Shown in pieces: positions 21,529 to 31,728 of a stretch of 64,000 bases of DNA. The stretch covers positions 15,338,892 to 15,402,891 of the forward strand of contig OX421964.1 in assembly GCA_949128115.1 (NCBI GenBank), in the 5' to 3' direction. The position numbers were made by a program, and so were the translations under genes. Source of the stretch: Anaspis maculata. Taxonomy: Eukaryota; Arthropoda; Insecta; Coleoptera; Scraptiidae. How positions within the stretch are numbered: position 1 is the first letter of the stretch; each line of letters opens with the position of its first letter. Below the pieces are notes generated by a model. It ran no database searches. It was not told the origin of the DNA and was given only the letters and a program-made list of their open reading frames with translations.

Positions 21529-21966
21529 CAATTGTTTTCCAAAGCATTCCCGATTTTGTCAATAATTTATGCAAATTTCAGAATTTGACGCTAATAATGT
21601 CATAAAAAAACATGTTGGTTACTAATTCAAAAAGCTAATTTTTTTCTCTATCTATTAGTGCAAAAATCCAATATGGCGGCCATAAGAAGAACAAAAGTTG
21701 ACCATCATAATTTGACATCTGGAAGGCCTGGAAAATTGATAATTTTTCAATTGTTTTTCAAAGCATTCCCGATTTTGTCAATAATTTATGAAAATTTCTA
21801 AATTTGACGCTAAAAGTGTCATAGAAAAAACATGTTGGTTACTAATTCAAAAAAGTAATTTTTTTCTCTACCTATTAGTGCAAAAATCCAATATGGCGGC
21901 CATAAGAAAAACAAAAGTTGACTATCATAATTAGACATCCAGAAGGCTTGGAAATTTCCTGCCAAC
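21529..21966. repeat. 219-bp tandem duplication in the foldback right arm
   Basis: CAATTGTTTTCCAAAGCATT at 21529 and CAATTGTTTTTCAAAGCATT at 21748 begin two copies. Each runs through CATGTTGGTTACTAATTCAA and CCAATATGGCGGCCATAAG. The left arm has only one copy of this segment, so the duplication arose after the palindrome. Confidence 0.85.
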
Positions 21967-22236
21967 GTTGATCGACTCGGAGTGATCAAAAACATGAAAT
22001 TACCAAGTTTGATTGAAATAGCTTGAATGGTTGGAAAAATGAAAAATAATTTCTAAAAATCAAAATTTTCAGTTTTTTCGTGATAAATCGTAAACCAATC
22101 AAAATATTCAAAGTCTCTTTTCAGATTGTCAATCGCCACAAAAATGCGCAACTTTTTTCTAATTTAACCGACCTCGTATCTCTTACCGTTTCCAAGATAC
22201 CAATGGTGAGCATCGAAATTTTCACCACCCTGTATA

Positions 22237-23151
22237 CCGTCCGTTTTTTTTCTAGGCCCCAGCTTATAGCGCCTTTATTATGGGTTTTACACCAAACATA
22301 TTATATATTTTTGAAATCAGAAGAGCAAAATCTCTCGATTGATGATATGTCAAATAATTTTTGACAGATGTCATTTTCTGACAATTGACAGAATAGTACT
22401 TGTGACACACCATTTTAAAGCCCATAAAATTCTTAGGAGAACTGTGTTTTCATTTCTAGAATAGGATGTCTTTTACAGCTTCTGGAGGTCTTTGAATAGG
22501 AAAAATTGTTGAAATTCAGAAATACCTACTCAATAATTAAAAGGTATTTTTAATATCAACTGATGATAATATTCTGATTTAAAATCGTCCAAATTAGCGG
22601 GGGACTCTATAAACACCTCATCTTTCAAATAGGCTCATAAAAAAAAATCGAGGGGGCCATACCTGGCCACCTCGGATACTATCGCGTTGGGCTGGCAGTT
22701 GCAATTCACCGGTCGTTGAATCTCTCATTAAAGGAACAAAAAGACGGTCAATTCGAGTAACTTCTTCAGGACATTTTTCGTTTCATTGTGATTATTTATT
22801 GATTATTATCATTCGTTATTATTAAAAATACCTGTTTTGCCTATACTTACGTACTTATTGAGTATTTCTGAATTTCAACTATTTTCCCTATTTGAAGACC
22901 TCTAGAAGCTGTGAAAGACATCCTATTCCAAAAATGAAGACACAGTTTTCCTCAGAATTCAATGGGCTTCAAAATGATGTATCACAAGTACTATTCTGTC
23001 AATTGTCAAAAAATGACATCTGTCAAAAATAATTTGACATACCATCAGTCGCAAGATTTTGTTCTTCTGATTTCAAAAATATATAATATGTTGGGTGTGG
23101 AACCCATACTAAAGGCGCTACGCGCTGGGGCCTAGAAAAAAAAACGGACGG
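22237..23151. mobile_element. Foldback element with CCGTCCGTTTTTTTTCTAGG ends
   Basis: TATA-CCGTCCGTTTTTTTT at the left is the inverse of AAAAAAAACGGACGG-TATA at the right; TATA flanks both ends. Arms of about 310 bp pair, including GGATGTCTTTTACAGCTTCT against AGAAGCTGTGAAAGACATCC. It is inserted at the TATA directly next to the end of the preceding foldback element. Confidence 0.85.
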
Positions 23152-23159
23152 TATACACC

Positions 23160-23335
23160 GTCCTCAGCGCGACATCGACAGTCAAAATAGAAGCGATAGT
23201 CCCAGCGATATTTCTAAGCGTAAATAATTGTTGGCGTGTATTTATTGTAGTACGCAGTAATACCTGAACAGTTTGTGTTTTAAAACGATCGTCTCAATTA
23301 TAATCGAACCCGTACGCGAAATACGTAACAGTATA
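23160..23335 (-). repeat. LTR fragment, inverted relative to 13842-14352
   Basis: Read on the minus strand it begins ACTGTTACGTATTTCGCG, then GGGTTCGATTATAATTGAG and ACGATCGTTTTAAAACA, matching the first 150 bp of the solo LTR with scattered changes. It is cut at 23160 by the neighbouring element. Confidence 0.75.
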
Positions 23336-23389
23336 GTGTTTAATTATGAAGCAGAAGCCTACACAGAAAAAAATTCTGCTCAGTCATTT

Positions 23390-23550
23390 TTTCCTAAAGC
23401 CATGAGCTACCCATTGATGTAGAATTTTTTTTTGTTGAAATAGAAATCCTTTCGTCTAGGACTAGATGATGGTGTGATGGACAGACAGACAGACATACGG
23501 ACAATGCGAGGACATGAGCGCCTTTCCGTTTCGGAGAATTGCTTCAAGAA
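23390..23550 (-). mobile_element. 5' fragment of a Helentron-like element
   Basis: CCATGAGCTACCCATTG, CCTTTCGTCTAGGACTAGAT, a GACAGACAGACAGACA run, GCGAGGACATGAGCGCC and CCGTTTCGGAGAATTGC occur in the same order as at 49667-49800. Only this terminal part is present and the subterminal repeat is degenerate. Confidence 0.65.
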
Positions 23551-23579
23551 GAATGAAGAATGGAATAAGCGATCAAGCG

Positions 23580-24377
23580 ACCAACCTGCATACAAATGGT
23601 GGAGGTGCTGAATGTCACAGTGTTGAAATGGTGGAGACTGGTGGGGAATAATTCAAAGTTTTCCATTACCGCATTAGTGTTTTAATAGATTAATAGCTGT
23701 CACTCGGAGATCAATCCCACCCAAGGTATATCAATCAATCAATCAACCAATTAATTGATTATTTAATTAATCACGCACGCCGGCTTTGGGGGAGTGCAAC
23801 ACATTTTTCCTCCGTCACAGTTTTCTGCAAACAAAACCGTAACCGCCAGCAGGGCGGTTTTGAATTAGCAAACTCCAGCCGTCTCCCGCTCGCTCGTCGC
23901 CGGTGCACACCGGGCGCGAATAATTGAAATCGAATTTTCCGCTATCTATAATTAGATTGGTCCTCGGGTGAGCGCTGAAATAGTAATTAAGATACCCTGC
24001 CCTTCTTGCTTCTCTTATGCTCGGCGGCTCTACCCGGGCTCTATATACACAGCTCTGCCTCTTTGGTGAAAAATCCGCCACGGCTATATTTCCAGAGAAA
24101 GAGCAAGAGCATAGAGCGCAGAGAGCGAACACCATCGCCACCGGAGACTGGCTTGCTTGCTTGCTTCGAGAGAGTACGTCAAGGGGATTGGGAGTGGGCG
24201 GTCGGCGGCGGGCGGCGGAGATGGAGTGCCGAAGGCTGAAATCCCCCGATGGTGTCGGTCGGAGAGCGGCGATAAACCGCCGCCGTTGACGCTGTGTGCC
24301 GTCGCCGCCGCCGCCGCGGCGCTCCGTAAAAATGTGTATGTGACTCTCCGACGCTCGCTGTGCTCTGCCGCTGCTGC
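23580..24377. other. Host-like sequence, GC-rich from 24000
   Basis: No gene assigned. From about 24170 the sequence is CpG-rich, with GGCGG and CCGCCGCCGC runs. Open frames on both strands overlap, as expected from the composition. The sequence continues at 26170 after the 1.8-kb hAT-like insertion. Confidence 0.3.
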
Positions 24378-24562
24378 CAGTGGCGTATTCATGGGGGTGG
24401 CACAGTGGGCATGTGCCCCCCCCTCCATTGATCTGTAATGATAATTATAAGAAGAATGTACCGGCAAAAGAACAGGCGCGCTCCGATAATGTTGTTAATT
24501 TAAAAATGTATATCGACCTAATTTCGTTGTATAATATAGGTAATTGGTCTCTGATAATAGTA

Positions 24563-24922
24563 CCGAGAGTTCATAAATTAAATGGGTCAAGGGTGCCTGT
24601 GAATTCAAAAACGTCTGTCTGAACTAGCGTAATCCTTTTATAATAAATTTGTCAAACTTTGACAAGTTACGTCCCATATATTGATCTCTGATCTGCCATA
24701 AGTGCACGAGAATACTTCAAGTTCGAAAAGACTCCTCGATCATGTAGGTTTTGTGCCCTGCCGTGAATATCACATTTAAAATGTTCCGAAAACGAAAACT
24801 GCGGCTGGTTTGACAGATTACGATAACCAAAAAATTACAGACATCAAATGAACGATGCTAGTTCCGACAGATGTTTTCGAACCCACAGCCACCCTTGACC
24901 CATTTAATTTATGAACGCTCGG
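24563..24922. mobile_element. TA-flanked MITE (CCGxxAGTTCATxAATT family), copy 2
   Basis: TA-CCGAGAGTTCATAAATTA and TAATTTATGAACGCTCGG-TA form the ends, with TGGGTCAAGGGTGCCTGTG and AACGTCTGTC in the arms, as in the copy at 19048-19230. The centre differs and is longer. The flanks are not palindromic. Confidence 0.85.
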
Positions 24923-24966
24923 TATAATACGTTATTCTACCCTTCTACACAGTAATTACTATTGGA

Positions 24967-25967
24967 CAGGGAGCTGGTGCCTCAAAACTTACGTCATAAG
25001 GTACATGATTTTAACCCTGTAGGTCTAATGTGCATTTATAAAGTTAGGGTTGTTAAAAATTGCTTTGTCTTACATGTCAGACCGAGAGTTATAGGCTGGT
25101 ATGAGCTTGTCAATTTTCGAAAAAATAGCTAAAAATTTACGTCATAAGGTACATGAATGAAACCAACGGGATTTTGTGTAAGAACATCCCGTCAATCGAA
25201 AATCTGGTCGTAAGACAACAGATTTGTGGGCTTTCGGTCCATAAGGAAGTTTCAAATTTTCAAAAAAAGAACCAAAATTTATCAATTTTTTCACAGGCGT
25301 TTTGTTGACTAACCCACTAAGTGTGATGATATTTGTAATCAGAATGAAAGACGGAATCGATTTCCTTGTTAAAATACAGGTGTACGATTTTAGAAAAAAA
25401 TTTCGATGTTGCACCCTTAAACATTTTTGTGGAGAGTTCGAAACCTGCGTGAAAAATCATGTAAGAATCGTTTTTCATTTCTAAAATTAATTCCATGTTG
25501 TCAAGACAATTACATAAAACGATAAAGGAGACCCTTTTCAATGGAGAAGAATGTCGCAAGATATTTAATTTTATTTTAGTTTTTCCAGTTGTTTATTTAT
25601 TTATCAGATAAATAAAGTAGTTATTGTTCTAGAAAATGCAGGACAGATTGTACAAAATCATGGGTTCAATAAAAAAAAATCTGAAATTTTGTCAGATGAG
25701 AAATCTTCAGGAGGAGGTAAATTTTGGCCCTTTTTGAAAATTTCAAACTTGTCTTACACACAAAAGCCCGTTGGTTTAATTCATGTACCTTATGACGTAA
25801 GTTTTGGCTATTTTTCGAAAATTGACAAGCCTATACCAGCCTAAGCCCCCGGTTTGACATGTAAGACAGAGAAATTTTCAACAACCTTATCAACGCACAT
25901 TAGACCTGACCTACAGGGTGAACATCATGTATTTTATGACGTTAGTTTTGAGGCACCAGCTCCCTGC
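24967..25967. mobile_element. Foldback element with CAGGGAGCTGGTGCC ends
   Basis: CAGGGAGCTGGTGCCTCAAA at the left pairs with TTTGAGGCACCAGCTCCCTG at the right. Further blocks pair, including ACGTCATAAGGTACATGA at 25139 with TCATGTACCTTATGACGT at 25781. Arms are about 270-300 bp; non-coding. Confidence 0.8.
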
Positions 25968-26169
25968 CCATATTAGTCCACATCCTTATTTTTTTTTTCT
26001 ATTTTTTTTCGAACCTAGTGCTGTTTATTGATGGAGGCATTTTGTCTGCCTTCTGTTTAACCCCCCCCCCCCCTCGCAAACTCCTTCTTACGGTTCTTGC
26101 TTTATTTATAAAAAAAAATCACCTTCCCCCCCCCAAATCCAATTCTCTAAATACGCCACTGGCTGCTGC

Positions 26170-26878
26170 TGCTGCCGTATAATGCGGGGGCGGGTTCGGC
26201 GTGGCGGCGGTGGCAGCGGAAGGGTGTGAGAAGCACGCCGGGAATGAGCAGGAGCCGTACCGGAGGATGAGGGTGGGTGGCGGCGGACCGCCAGCCAGAC
26301 CTCTGTGTGTGTGTGTGTGTGTGTGCGCGAGCGTGTGTGCATGTGTGCGAGTGTGCTATGTGCCTGCACGGCTGTCTGACGGAATAGATTTATCAAAAGC
26401 TTCGAGTACAGTAGTCACGACGGTCGGTGGCGGTGGCACGAGAGGCGCTAACCGAGACATTTGCCACAGACAGGTGGCCTCCCACGCAATACCGCATCTA
26501 TCTTCGTCTATAACGCGACGCTGGCGTCACGCTATATACCGACGCCCTTGCCGCCTGGCCTGACGACGACGACGAGGACGACGACGGCAGCGACTTCAGG
26601 GCCGGATCCAGGTCAACCGACGCTGCGACTCTTTTTCTCGTTTCGCACAATTTATGGACGGTTCAAGCGGGGTCCAGAAGAGGCAACTTTTGACCCCCAT
26701 TTGCATTGTGGGCTCGTCCAAAAACAAACACCCAATCTGAATAAATTGTCGTGTCATGCAAGATGGCTGGTTCCGTTATAATTTGGAAGCTTATCTTAGC
26801 TGATTAATTAGACTCAACAATGATGAACCTGTATTTTCTAACTAACTGGGTCTAAGGAAGCGCAAATAGCTTGTTCTC
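26170..26878. other. GC-rich host-like sequence with (GT)n
   Basis: Continuation of the block that ends at 24377. It contains a (GT)n run near 26303-26325 and GACGACGAC trinucleotide runs near 26560-26590. No supported gene. Confidence 0.35.
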
Positions 26879-26990
26879 TGTTGTACTTGTCTGGTTTATT
26901 TATATACAATATTTACAGTCGATTGTATAAGGTAACAGTACAATACAATTATTAGTTTCTGTCCGTGTGTTCTCTCGGGTGTCGGAGATG
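26879..26990 (-). repeat. Gypsy 3' LTR (short form)
   Basis: 112 bp matching 31586-31697. The first ~31 bp of the other LTR (minus-strand 5' end) are absent here, where the sequence instead runs straight into the end of the integrase region. Confidence 0.65.
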
Positions 26991-26998
26991 GAAAGGAC

Positions 26999-28171
26999 CT
27001 AGCTGTCCTCAGCTGCTGGCAACGTGCTCGGCAGACATGCGCCTCGTCGTCTGGTAGGCAGGGTAGCCAACACCTCCCTCTTTGAAGATGTCTTGCTCAC
27101 TATGAAGTCCTTCAAGTGCCTCGGAGTGGCTCGAGTTCGCCTGGGTCTAGCTGGTGTTTCAGCTTCAGCGATTGTGACGTTTTTCTCCAAGTCGATTCTC
27201 TGGAGATGAGGCTCAGCTGATGGTGACGCTGGCGGACTGATTCTGGGCAGTGGCATCTCCTGTGCTTCCGGTGACTGTAGTGGACCTGGTGCTGGTGGTA
27301 GCGGAACTCCATCGCTGCCAGTAGGTCGGTCGGCTTCAATTGCTTCGAACAAGAATTGAAGTGGTAGTTCGTCATTTTCTGGTTGATGTTTTCCTTTCCT
27401 TTCTTCATACCTTTTCTCCATCTGCATTGCATGTGCTCGAATTAGCCTATTTTTCCCAGTCTGCAACCTGACGTTATACATGAGCAACATGACTGTTCCA
27501 ATTCTTTCGATAACTATACCAGGAGTCCATTCGCATGAGTGTGTTCTATATACTTTGGTATACACTGCGTCTCCCGGAATAAAGTGCTTTTTCCTAGCTC
27601 CATGCCTTCGATCATACTGCGTTTTCATGGTTTCTTGATAAGAACAGCTGGTTGTTTCACCTAGATCTTGAGATGCTGATTTCATGAGGTCTAGAGTTGT
27701 CCTTATCCTTCTTCCAAACATGAGCTCTGCTGGTGACTTGCTTCCTGGAGTATTTCTGTTCGGTGTCATACGGTAGGTTGCCAAGAAAGTTTGGATATCC
27801 TTCCGCAGGTACTCCCCTGGGCTGATTTTCTTCAAAGTTCTCTTAAATGTGTCGACAAACCTCTCTGCTTGTCCGTTCGACTGTGGACAGTATGGAGCCG
27901 TGCGGATGTGTCTGATTCCATTCTCCAAGCAAAATTTTCAGAATATTTCACTTGTAAACTGAGTCCCGTTATCCGTTGCAATGGTTACAGTCAATCCAAA
28001 ACAGGTAAACACTTCCTCCAAGGTGCGAACGGTCTGTGCTGACGTAGTTGAAGACATGTGATGAATCTCCGACCACTTTGTGTAGGCGTCGACAATTATC
28101 ATGAACGTGCTGCCGTTCACGGGTCCCGCGAAATCCAAATCTAGCCTCTGCCAGGGTGCTACTGGTGTTGG
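26999..28171 (-). pseudogene. Gypsy integrase catalytic and C-terminal region
   Basis: The core domain shows LDFAGPVNG and DAYTKWSEI around the first catalytic Asp, then TIATDNGTQFTSEIF with the second. After a TGA stop at 27938-27940 the same frame continues with HIRTAPYCPQSNGQAERFVD, which contains the third catalytic residue (Glu). The downstream part (RRIRTTLDLMK, PGDAVYTKVYR) is the usual C-terminal chromatin-binding/GPY-type region, ending at the stop at 26999-27001. In a live element this protein would join the cDNA to the host chromosome. One stop within the domain makes this copy non-functional unless the TGA is read through. Confidence 0.85.
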
Positions 28172-29124
28172 TCAAGGTGCCAATGTAGTTTTCCTTGGAT
28201 CTTTCGCCGCCTTTGCGCAATTACTGCATCTCTGGGTGAATTCCTGGATATCCTTATCCATTCCTGGCCAATACGCATAGCTTCTTGCCACTGATTTCAT
28301 TCTCTCTTGGCTCGGATGTCCTTTGTGTAGTTGTTGTAACACTTTCGCCCGGAAAACTCTTGGAATAATAAGCCTCTCCGCCAACATCAAACACCCCTGA
28401 ACTACGCAGAGTGTATCCTTGCGCAGATGATATGCTTTCAGGTCCTGACTGATGTCTTGCAAATTTCTTGGCCAGCCCTGTTCTGTATACTTGGTGATTC
28501 GCTTAAATTCTCCGTCCTTTGCACATTCTTCCTGTACCATCTTGAATGTTGAAGGTAATACTTCCACAGCTGTATTCAAAATTTGACGAACTTCTGTTTC
28601 CATGCTGACTGTTGCGATAATTGAGTCTTCATCGCGTTGCTCGTGTTGGTTTATTAGTCTTGAAAGTATATCTGCGTGACCAAATTCTTCCGTTGAGATG
28701 TACTGTATCTTGAAGTCGTATGCTCTCAGGATAAGTGCCCACCTCTGGAGACGATTTGCTGTGTAAACCGGAATTCCTTTCTTGCTTTCGAAGATGGTCA
28801 ATAAAGGTAAATGATCGGTCTGTAAAATGAAACGTCTTCCGTAGATCATTTTGTGAAAACGTGTCACTGCGAATACCAAAGCTAATCCTTCTTTTCCACT
28901 TGGCTGTACTTTTTTCTGTCAGATTTAGCGTCTTTGACTGATCCGTCTGGATATCGGTGGAGTATACAAGCTCTTATCCCACTGTTGAATGCGTCGGCTG
29001 CTACTATAATCTCCTGTTCCGGATCGTAATGTGTGAGGAGTAAATCTAACTGTAAAATTCGCTTGAACTTGTTGAACGAATCTTGGCATCTTTCAGACCA
29101 GTTCCGGTTCCAGTTCAGTTCCAT
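28172..29124 (-). pseudogene. Gypsy RNase H and integrase zinc-binding region
   Basis: The RNase H begins with LLTHYDPEQEIIVAADAFNS (catalytic Asp in AADA). A frameshift near 28885 follows, then AVTRFHKMIYGRRFILQTDH supplies the remaining RNase H motifs. ISTEEFGHADILSRL closes the domain. The integrase H2C2 finger follows as LHKGHPSQERMK and CSNCAKAAKDPRKT. An in-frame TGA (28172-28174) interrupts just before the integrase core. Confidence 0.85.
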
Positions 29125-29274
29125 TTTGTGTTTGCCTGCAATAATTCGTTTAGGGGTTCTCTGAGCGAATGCATATTATGTATTTATTTAGCATAATAAT
29201 TTATCCCTCCCAAATATAACTGCAGGGTTGCCACATCTGTAGGTGGTGGCATATTGGCAATAGTTTTTGTTCTA
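29125..29274 (-). pseudogene. Gypsy RT-RNase H connection
   Basis: Minus-strand frames here give IANMPPPTDVATLQ and YLGGINYYAKYI, the conserved thumb/connection segment between reverse transcriptase and RNase H, with frame changes. It is separated from the RT by the MITE at 29275-29405. Confidence 0.75.
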
Positions 29275-29405
29275 CCGGGTGTTTATAAACGTTTGTGATC
29301 GCATCACCTTTAGAATCCGCTTTCGATCACTACAATTACGCCTGTTACTGCGTTTTTCGGCCCGACCCATGCCTGCCGCGATCACAGTTTCTTATAAACA
29401 CCCCG
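29275..29405. mobile_element. 131-bp MITE inside Gypsy pol, TA target duplication
   Basis: CCGGGTGTTTATAAACG at the left and CTTATAAACACCCCG at the right are inverted, with a second matching block GTGATCGC/GCGATCAC just inside. TA is on both sides (29273-29274, 29406-29407). It interrupts the connection domain, so it post-dates the Gypsy insertion. Confidence 0.85.
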
Positions 29406-30216
29406 TATTTATCTGGATCTGGCTGTTGGCCTTTCTCACTGATGATCTGTCCAAGGTACTTGAGCTGTGTTGTATGAAACCTGCATCCTGCATTTCTTGA
29501 TTTTGAGTTTGAATCCAAATTCCTCGATGCGCTTCAACACATTGCAGAGATTCCTTCTGTGCTCCTCTTCATTTTTTCCTGATACGAGGATATCGTCCAA
29601 AAATGCTGCCGTTCCTGTCAGTCCCGAAATCATGGTGTCCGTGATTTGCTGGAATGCCCCTGGAGCAACTTTGATTCCAAAGGGAAGGCGATTATAGCGA
29701 TATAAGCCTTGATGTGTGTTTATCGTTAGATAATTTCTTGAATTTTCGTGGACTTCTACTTGTAGGAAGGCATCTGATAAGTCTATGACGCAAAAATATT
29801 CACAACCGGCCAGTGTTACGAATATTTGGTCTGGAACTGACCAAATGCGCAATTCCCCATTCACTTTCTTGAGTGCGACTATAGGTGCTGCCCAATCCGA
29901 AAATTCCACTGGTGTGATGATTTTCAACTGTTGTAATCGGTCTAACTCTTCCGAAATTTCTCGAACGGCTGCGTATGGTACCGGACGCCTTGGACGAAAT
30001 ACTGGCTTGTGGTCCGACTTGACTTGAAGTTCAACCTTGATCTTACTGCGTAAGCCCAGTCCTCCTCCGAACACTCCTGGAAATTGTTTTTGTATTGCAT
30101 TTCTCCATGCTACGCTCTGGCTTGCGGTACTATTGACGTGGTGACGTGGTTGCATATCGAACTTAACGGTACATCCCACAATTCAAACTTGTCTATCCAA
30201 TCAATTCCCAAAAGAT
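29406..30216 (-). pseudogene. Gypsy reverse transcriptase
   Basis: RT motifs occur in order: VPYAAVREISEELDRLQQLK, WAAPIVALKKVNGELRI, then CVIDLSDAFLQVEV with the first catalytic Asp, GLYRYNRLPFGIKVAPGAFQ, and AAFLDDILVSG as the FLDD form of the YxDD box. The frame is joined to the protease by a frameshift at an A-rich run near 30220-30235. The RT would copy the element RNA into DNA. A W in place of the usual residue after ELRI and the downstream MITE show decay. Confidence 0.9.
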
Positions 30217-30696
30217 TCAGATTTTTTTATTGGCGTAACATAAAACAACCCCAGTTTGGGTTTTTTCTCCTAATGTTGTACTGCATTCCAGTTCCTTTGT
30301 CAGCTTTAGCATTTCTCCAGAAGCATTTTCTGCTGCATGCTTAGTTGGTTTGCTTGTTCTTTGCTTCAGCTTTCTGAAGGTTACCTCCAATATAATTGAA
30401 ATATCTGATGCTGTGTCTAGCTGTAATCTGACTGGGGTTCCGTTTATCTTGACTGTAACGTACTTCCTTGCTTCGGAACTTCTTGCATGATTCACGTGTG
30501 ATATAACTTTTGTGTTACTATTCCAATCTTTTTTGTGGTACTTGGGATTTCTTGGAGGACAATACCCTTCCTTGTGGCCTTTTCCTGAGCATTGTTCACA
30601 TATTTGTGATCTTTGAAAGTGCAGAATTTCGAATAATGCATTGATCCACAAAACCAGCACGGGTTTTTTGGCTGCTTTACTGATTGCTCTTATCAT
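30217..30696 (-). pseudogene. Gypsy nucleocapsid knuckle and aspartic protease
   Basis: A CCHC zinc knuckle is visible as CEQCSGKGHKEGYC. It is followed by the protease segment KINGTPVRLQLDTASDISII, where D-T-A replaces the commoner D-T/S-G active-site triad; DTA is seen in many retroelement proteases. The end is frameshifted into the RT. It would process the polyprotein. Confidence 0.85.
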
Positions 30697-31542
30697 CTTG
30701 TTTTTCTTGGTTTTTACCGGACCGACTACTTGATAATGCTTGCACTAGAACTGAGTTTGAATTATTGTTTTGAATCATGGCTACATCTTCTTTGAGGTTT
30801 AATATGCGCTGACATTACAATACCAAGTCTTGCAAGTTGACCTTGATGGTGTCGTCGGTTCCAATTTTTGAAAGTAGTCTTGATCACAATTCTGTATCTT
30901 GTGTCGATTGCAACCCACAAGTAAAAATAAGACACTTGAATTGGTCCGGTGTGATTGTGTTTATTTGGGAATCTTCGCATGCTTTGTTTACTCTGGCTGC
31001 ATAGGTGGTTATGTCTTCTATTTGTCTCCTCGACGTCTGCATGCATTGGTACCTACTGTTGAACACAGACGTTTTTCTCCCAAATATTTTCTTGAGTTGG
31101 GTAACCGTTTCCTTAAAATCGAAACCGTTGGGTTCTTAGGCAGAATGAAATTAGTGTACAATGAATGAGACGTAGCTTCCAACTTTCGGAGCAATAACCT
31201 TACCTTTGCGGCGTCATCCAGCTGATTTGCATCTTGTTCAAATAGACTCGCATACCTCTTGTACCAACTTTCGAACGTTATACCATTTTCTGGGTCGTAA
31301 TGGAACTCAGCAATGCCGTTTCCCAGTGTTTTCATGCGGAATTCTGTGTTGTGCTGACGCAAAACCTCTGATGATGAGCCTGACTGACCTGAAACTGCGA
31401 CGCTTGCTGTAATAACTTGTGCTAACTTGTTAAGAAATTCCTGTTGGGACTTCCTGCTTTCTTCGCCTTGAGCCTTGATACATTCCAAAATGGCTTCCAT
31501 TTTACTTAGGTACACGTGCTTCAGTTTTCCAATAATTTCCAA
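30697..31542 (-). pseudogene. Gypsy gag-like region
   Basis: The best frame (31018-31542, 174 codons) contains FHYDPENGITFESWYKRYAS and AKVRLLLRKL, typical of Gypsy gag N-terminal capsid segments. A frameshift near 31080 leads to a second frame (30884-31066) that includes IEDITTYAARVNKACED. The rest up to the knuckle is in broken frames. Confidence 0.75.
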
Positions 31543-31567
31543 GCAATCCTTCTACTTTGTCGTGTTT

Positions 31568-31585
31568 CGCATCCTTCGTCGCCAC
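31568..31585 (-). promoter_or_regulatory. Gypsy primer-binding site (tRNA-Ser-like)
   Basis: Directly after the 5' LTR on the minus strand the sequence is TGGCGACGAAGGATGCG. This closely fits the complement of the 3' end of insect tRNA-Ser (…CATCCTCGTCGCCA), with one extra A. The tRNA identity is recalled from family knowledge, not searched. Confidence 0.5.
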
Positions 31586-31728
31586 TGTTGTACTTGTCTG
31601 GTTTATTTATAAACAATATTCACAGTCGATGGTATAAGGTAACAGTACAATACAATTATTAGTTTCTGTCCGTGTGTTCTCTCGGGTGTCGGAGATGTAT
31701 ATTACCAGAGATCTCATGGTAATATACA
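31586..31728 (-). repeat. Gypsy 5' LTR
   Basis: On the minus strand it runs from TGTATATTACCATGAG to GTACAACA. The 112 bp nearest the gag match the other LTR; the outer 31 bp form a near-perfect palindrome present only here. Confidence 0.6.

Larger units (their letters stand above)
18475..22232. mobile_element. Foldback element with CAGGGTGGTGAAAA ends and three nested insertions
   Basis: Left end TA-CAGGGTGGTGAAAATTTCG and right end CGAAATTTTCACCACCCTG-TA are inverted, with a TA target duplication. The left arm (18475-19047, about 570 bp) pairs continuously with right-arm pieces at 19231-19263, 19404-19431 and 21504-22232. The right arm is interrupted by a 140-bp MITE and a Helentron-like element; a third element occupies the exact dyad. 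Part of the right arm is duplicated in tandem (21529-21966). Each arm carries CAATATGGCGGCCATAAG. Confidence 0.85.
24378..26161. mobile_element. hAT-like element, 8-bp target duplication
   Basis: CAGTGGCGTATTCATGGGGG at the left and AAATACGCCACTG at the right are inverted termini. GCTGCTGC lies on both sides (24370-24377, 26162-26169), an 8-bp duplication typical of the hAT superfamily, although the site is GCT-rich so slippage could imitate it. No transposase frame is present; the interior is filled by two palindromic elements. Confidence 0.65.
26879..31728 (-). mobile_element. Decayed Ty3/Gypsy retrotransposon
   Basis: The order on the minus strand is LTR, gag, protease, reverse transcriptase, RNase H, integrase, LTR. 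The LTR parts at 26879-26990 and 31586-31697 share 112 bp (TGTTGTACTTGTCTGG to GTGTCGGAGATG on the plus strand) with a few differences. The reading frame is broken by two in-frame TGA codons, several frameshifts and a MITE at 29275-29405. Protein motifs resemble the arthropod K02A2.6-type Gypsy lineage. Target duplication not found, so the outer limits are uncertain. Confidence 0.85.

Noticed and set aside
24017..24467. Overlapping 90- to 127-codon frames in GC-rich DNA
   Set aside because: Compositional; Ala/Arg/Pro-rich on both strands without a domain or splice context.
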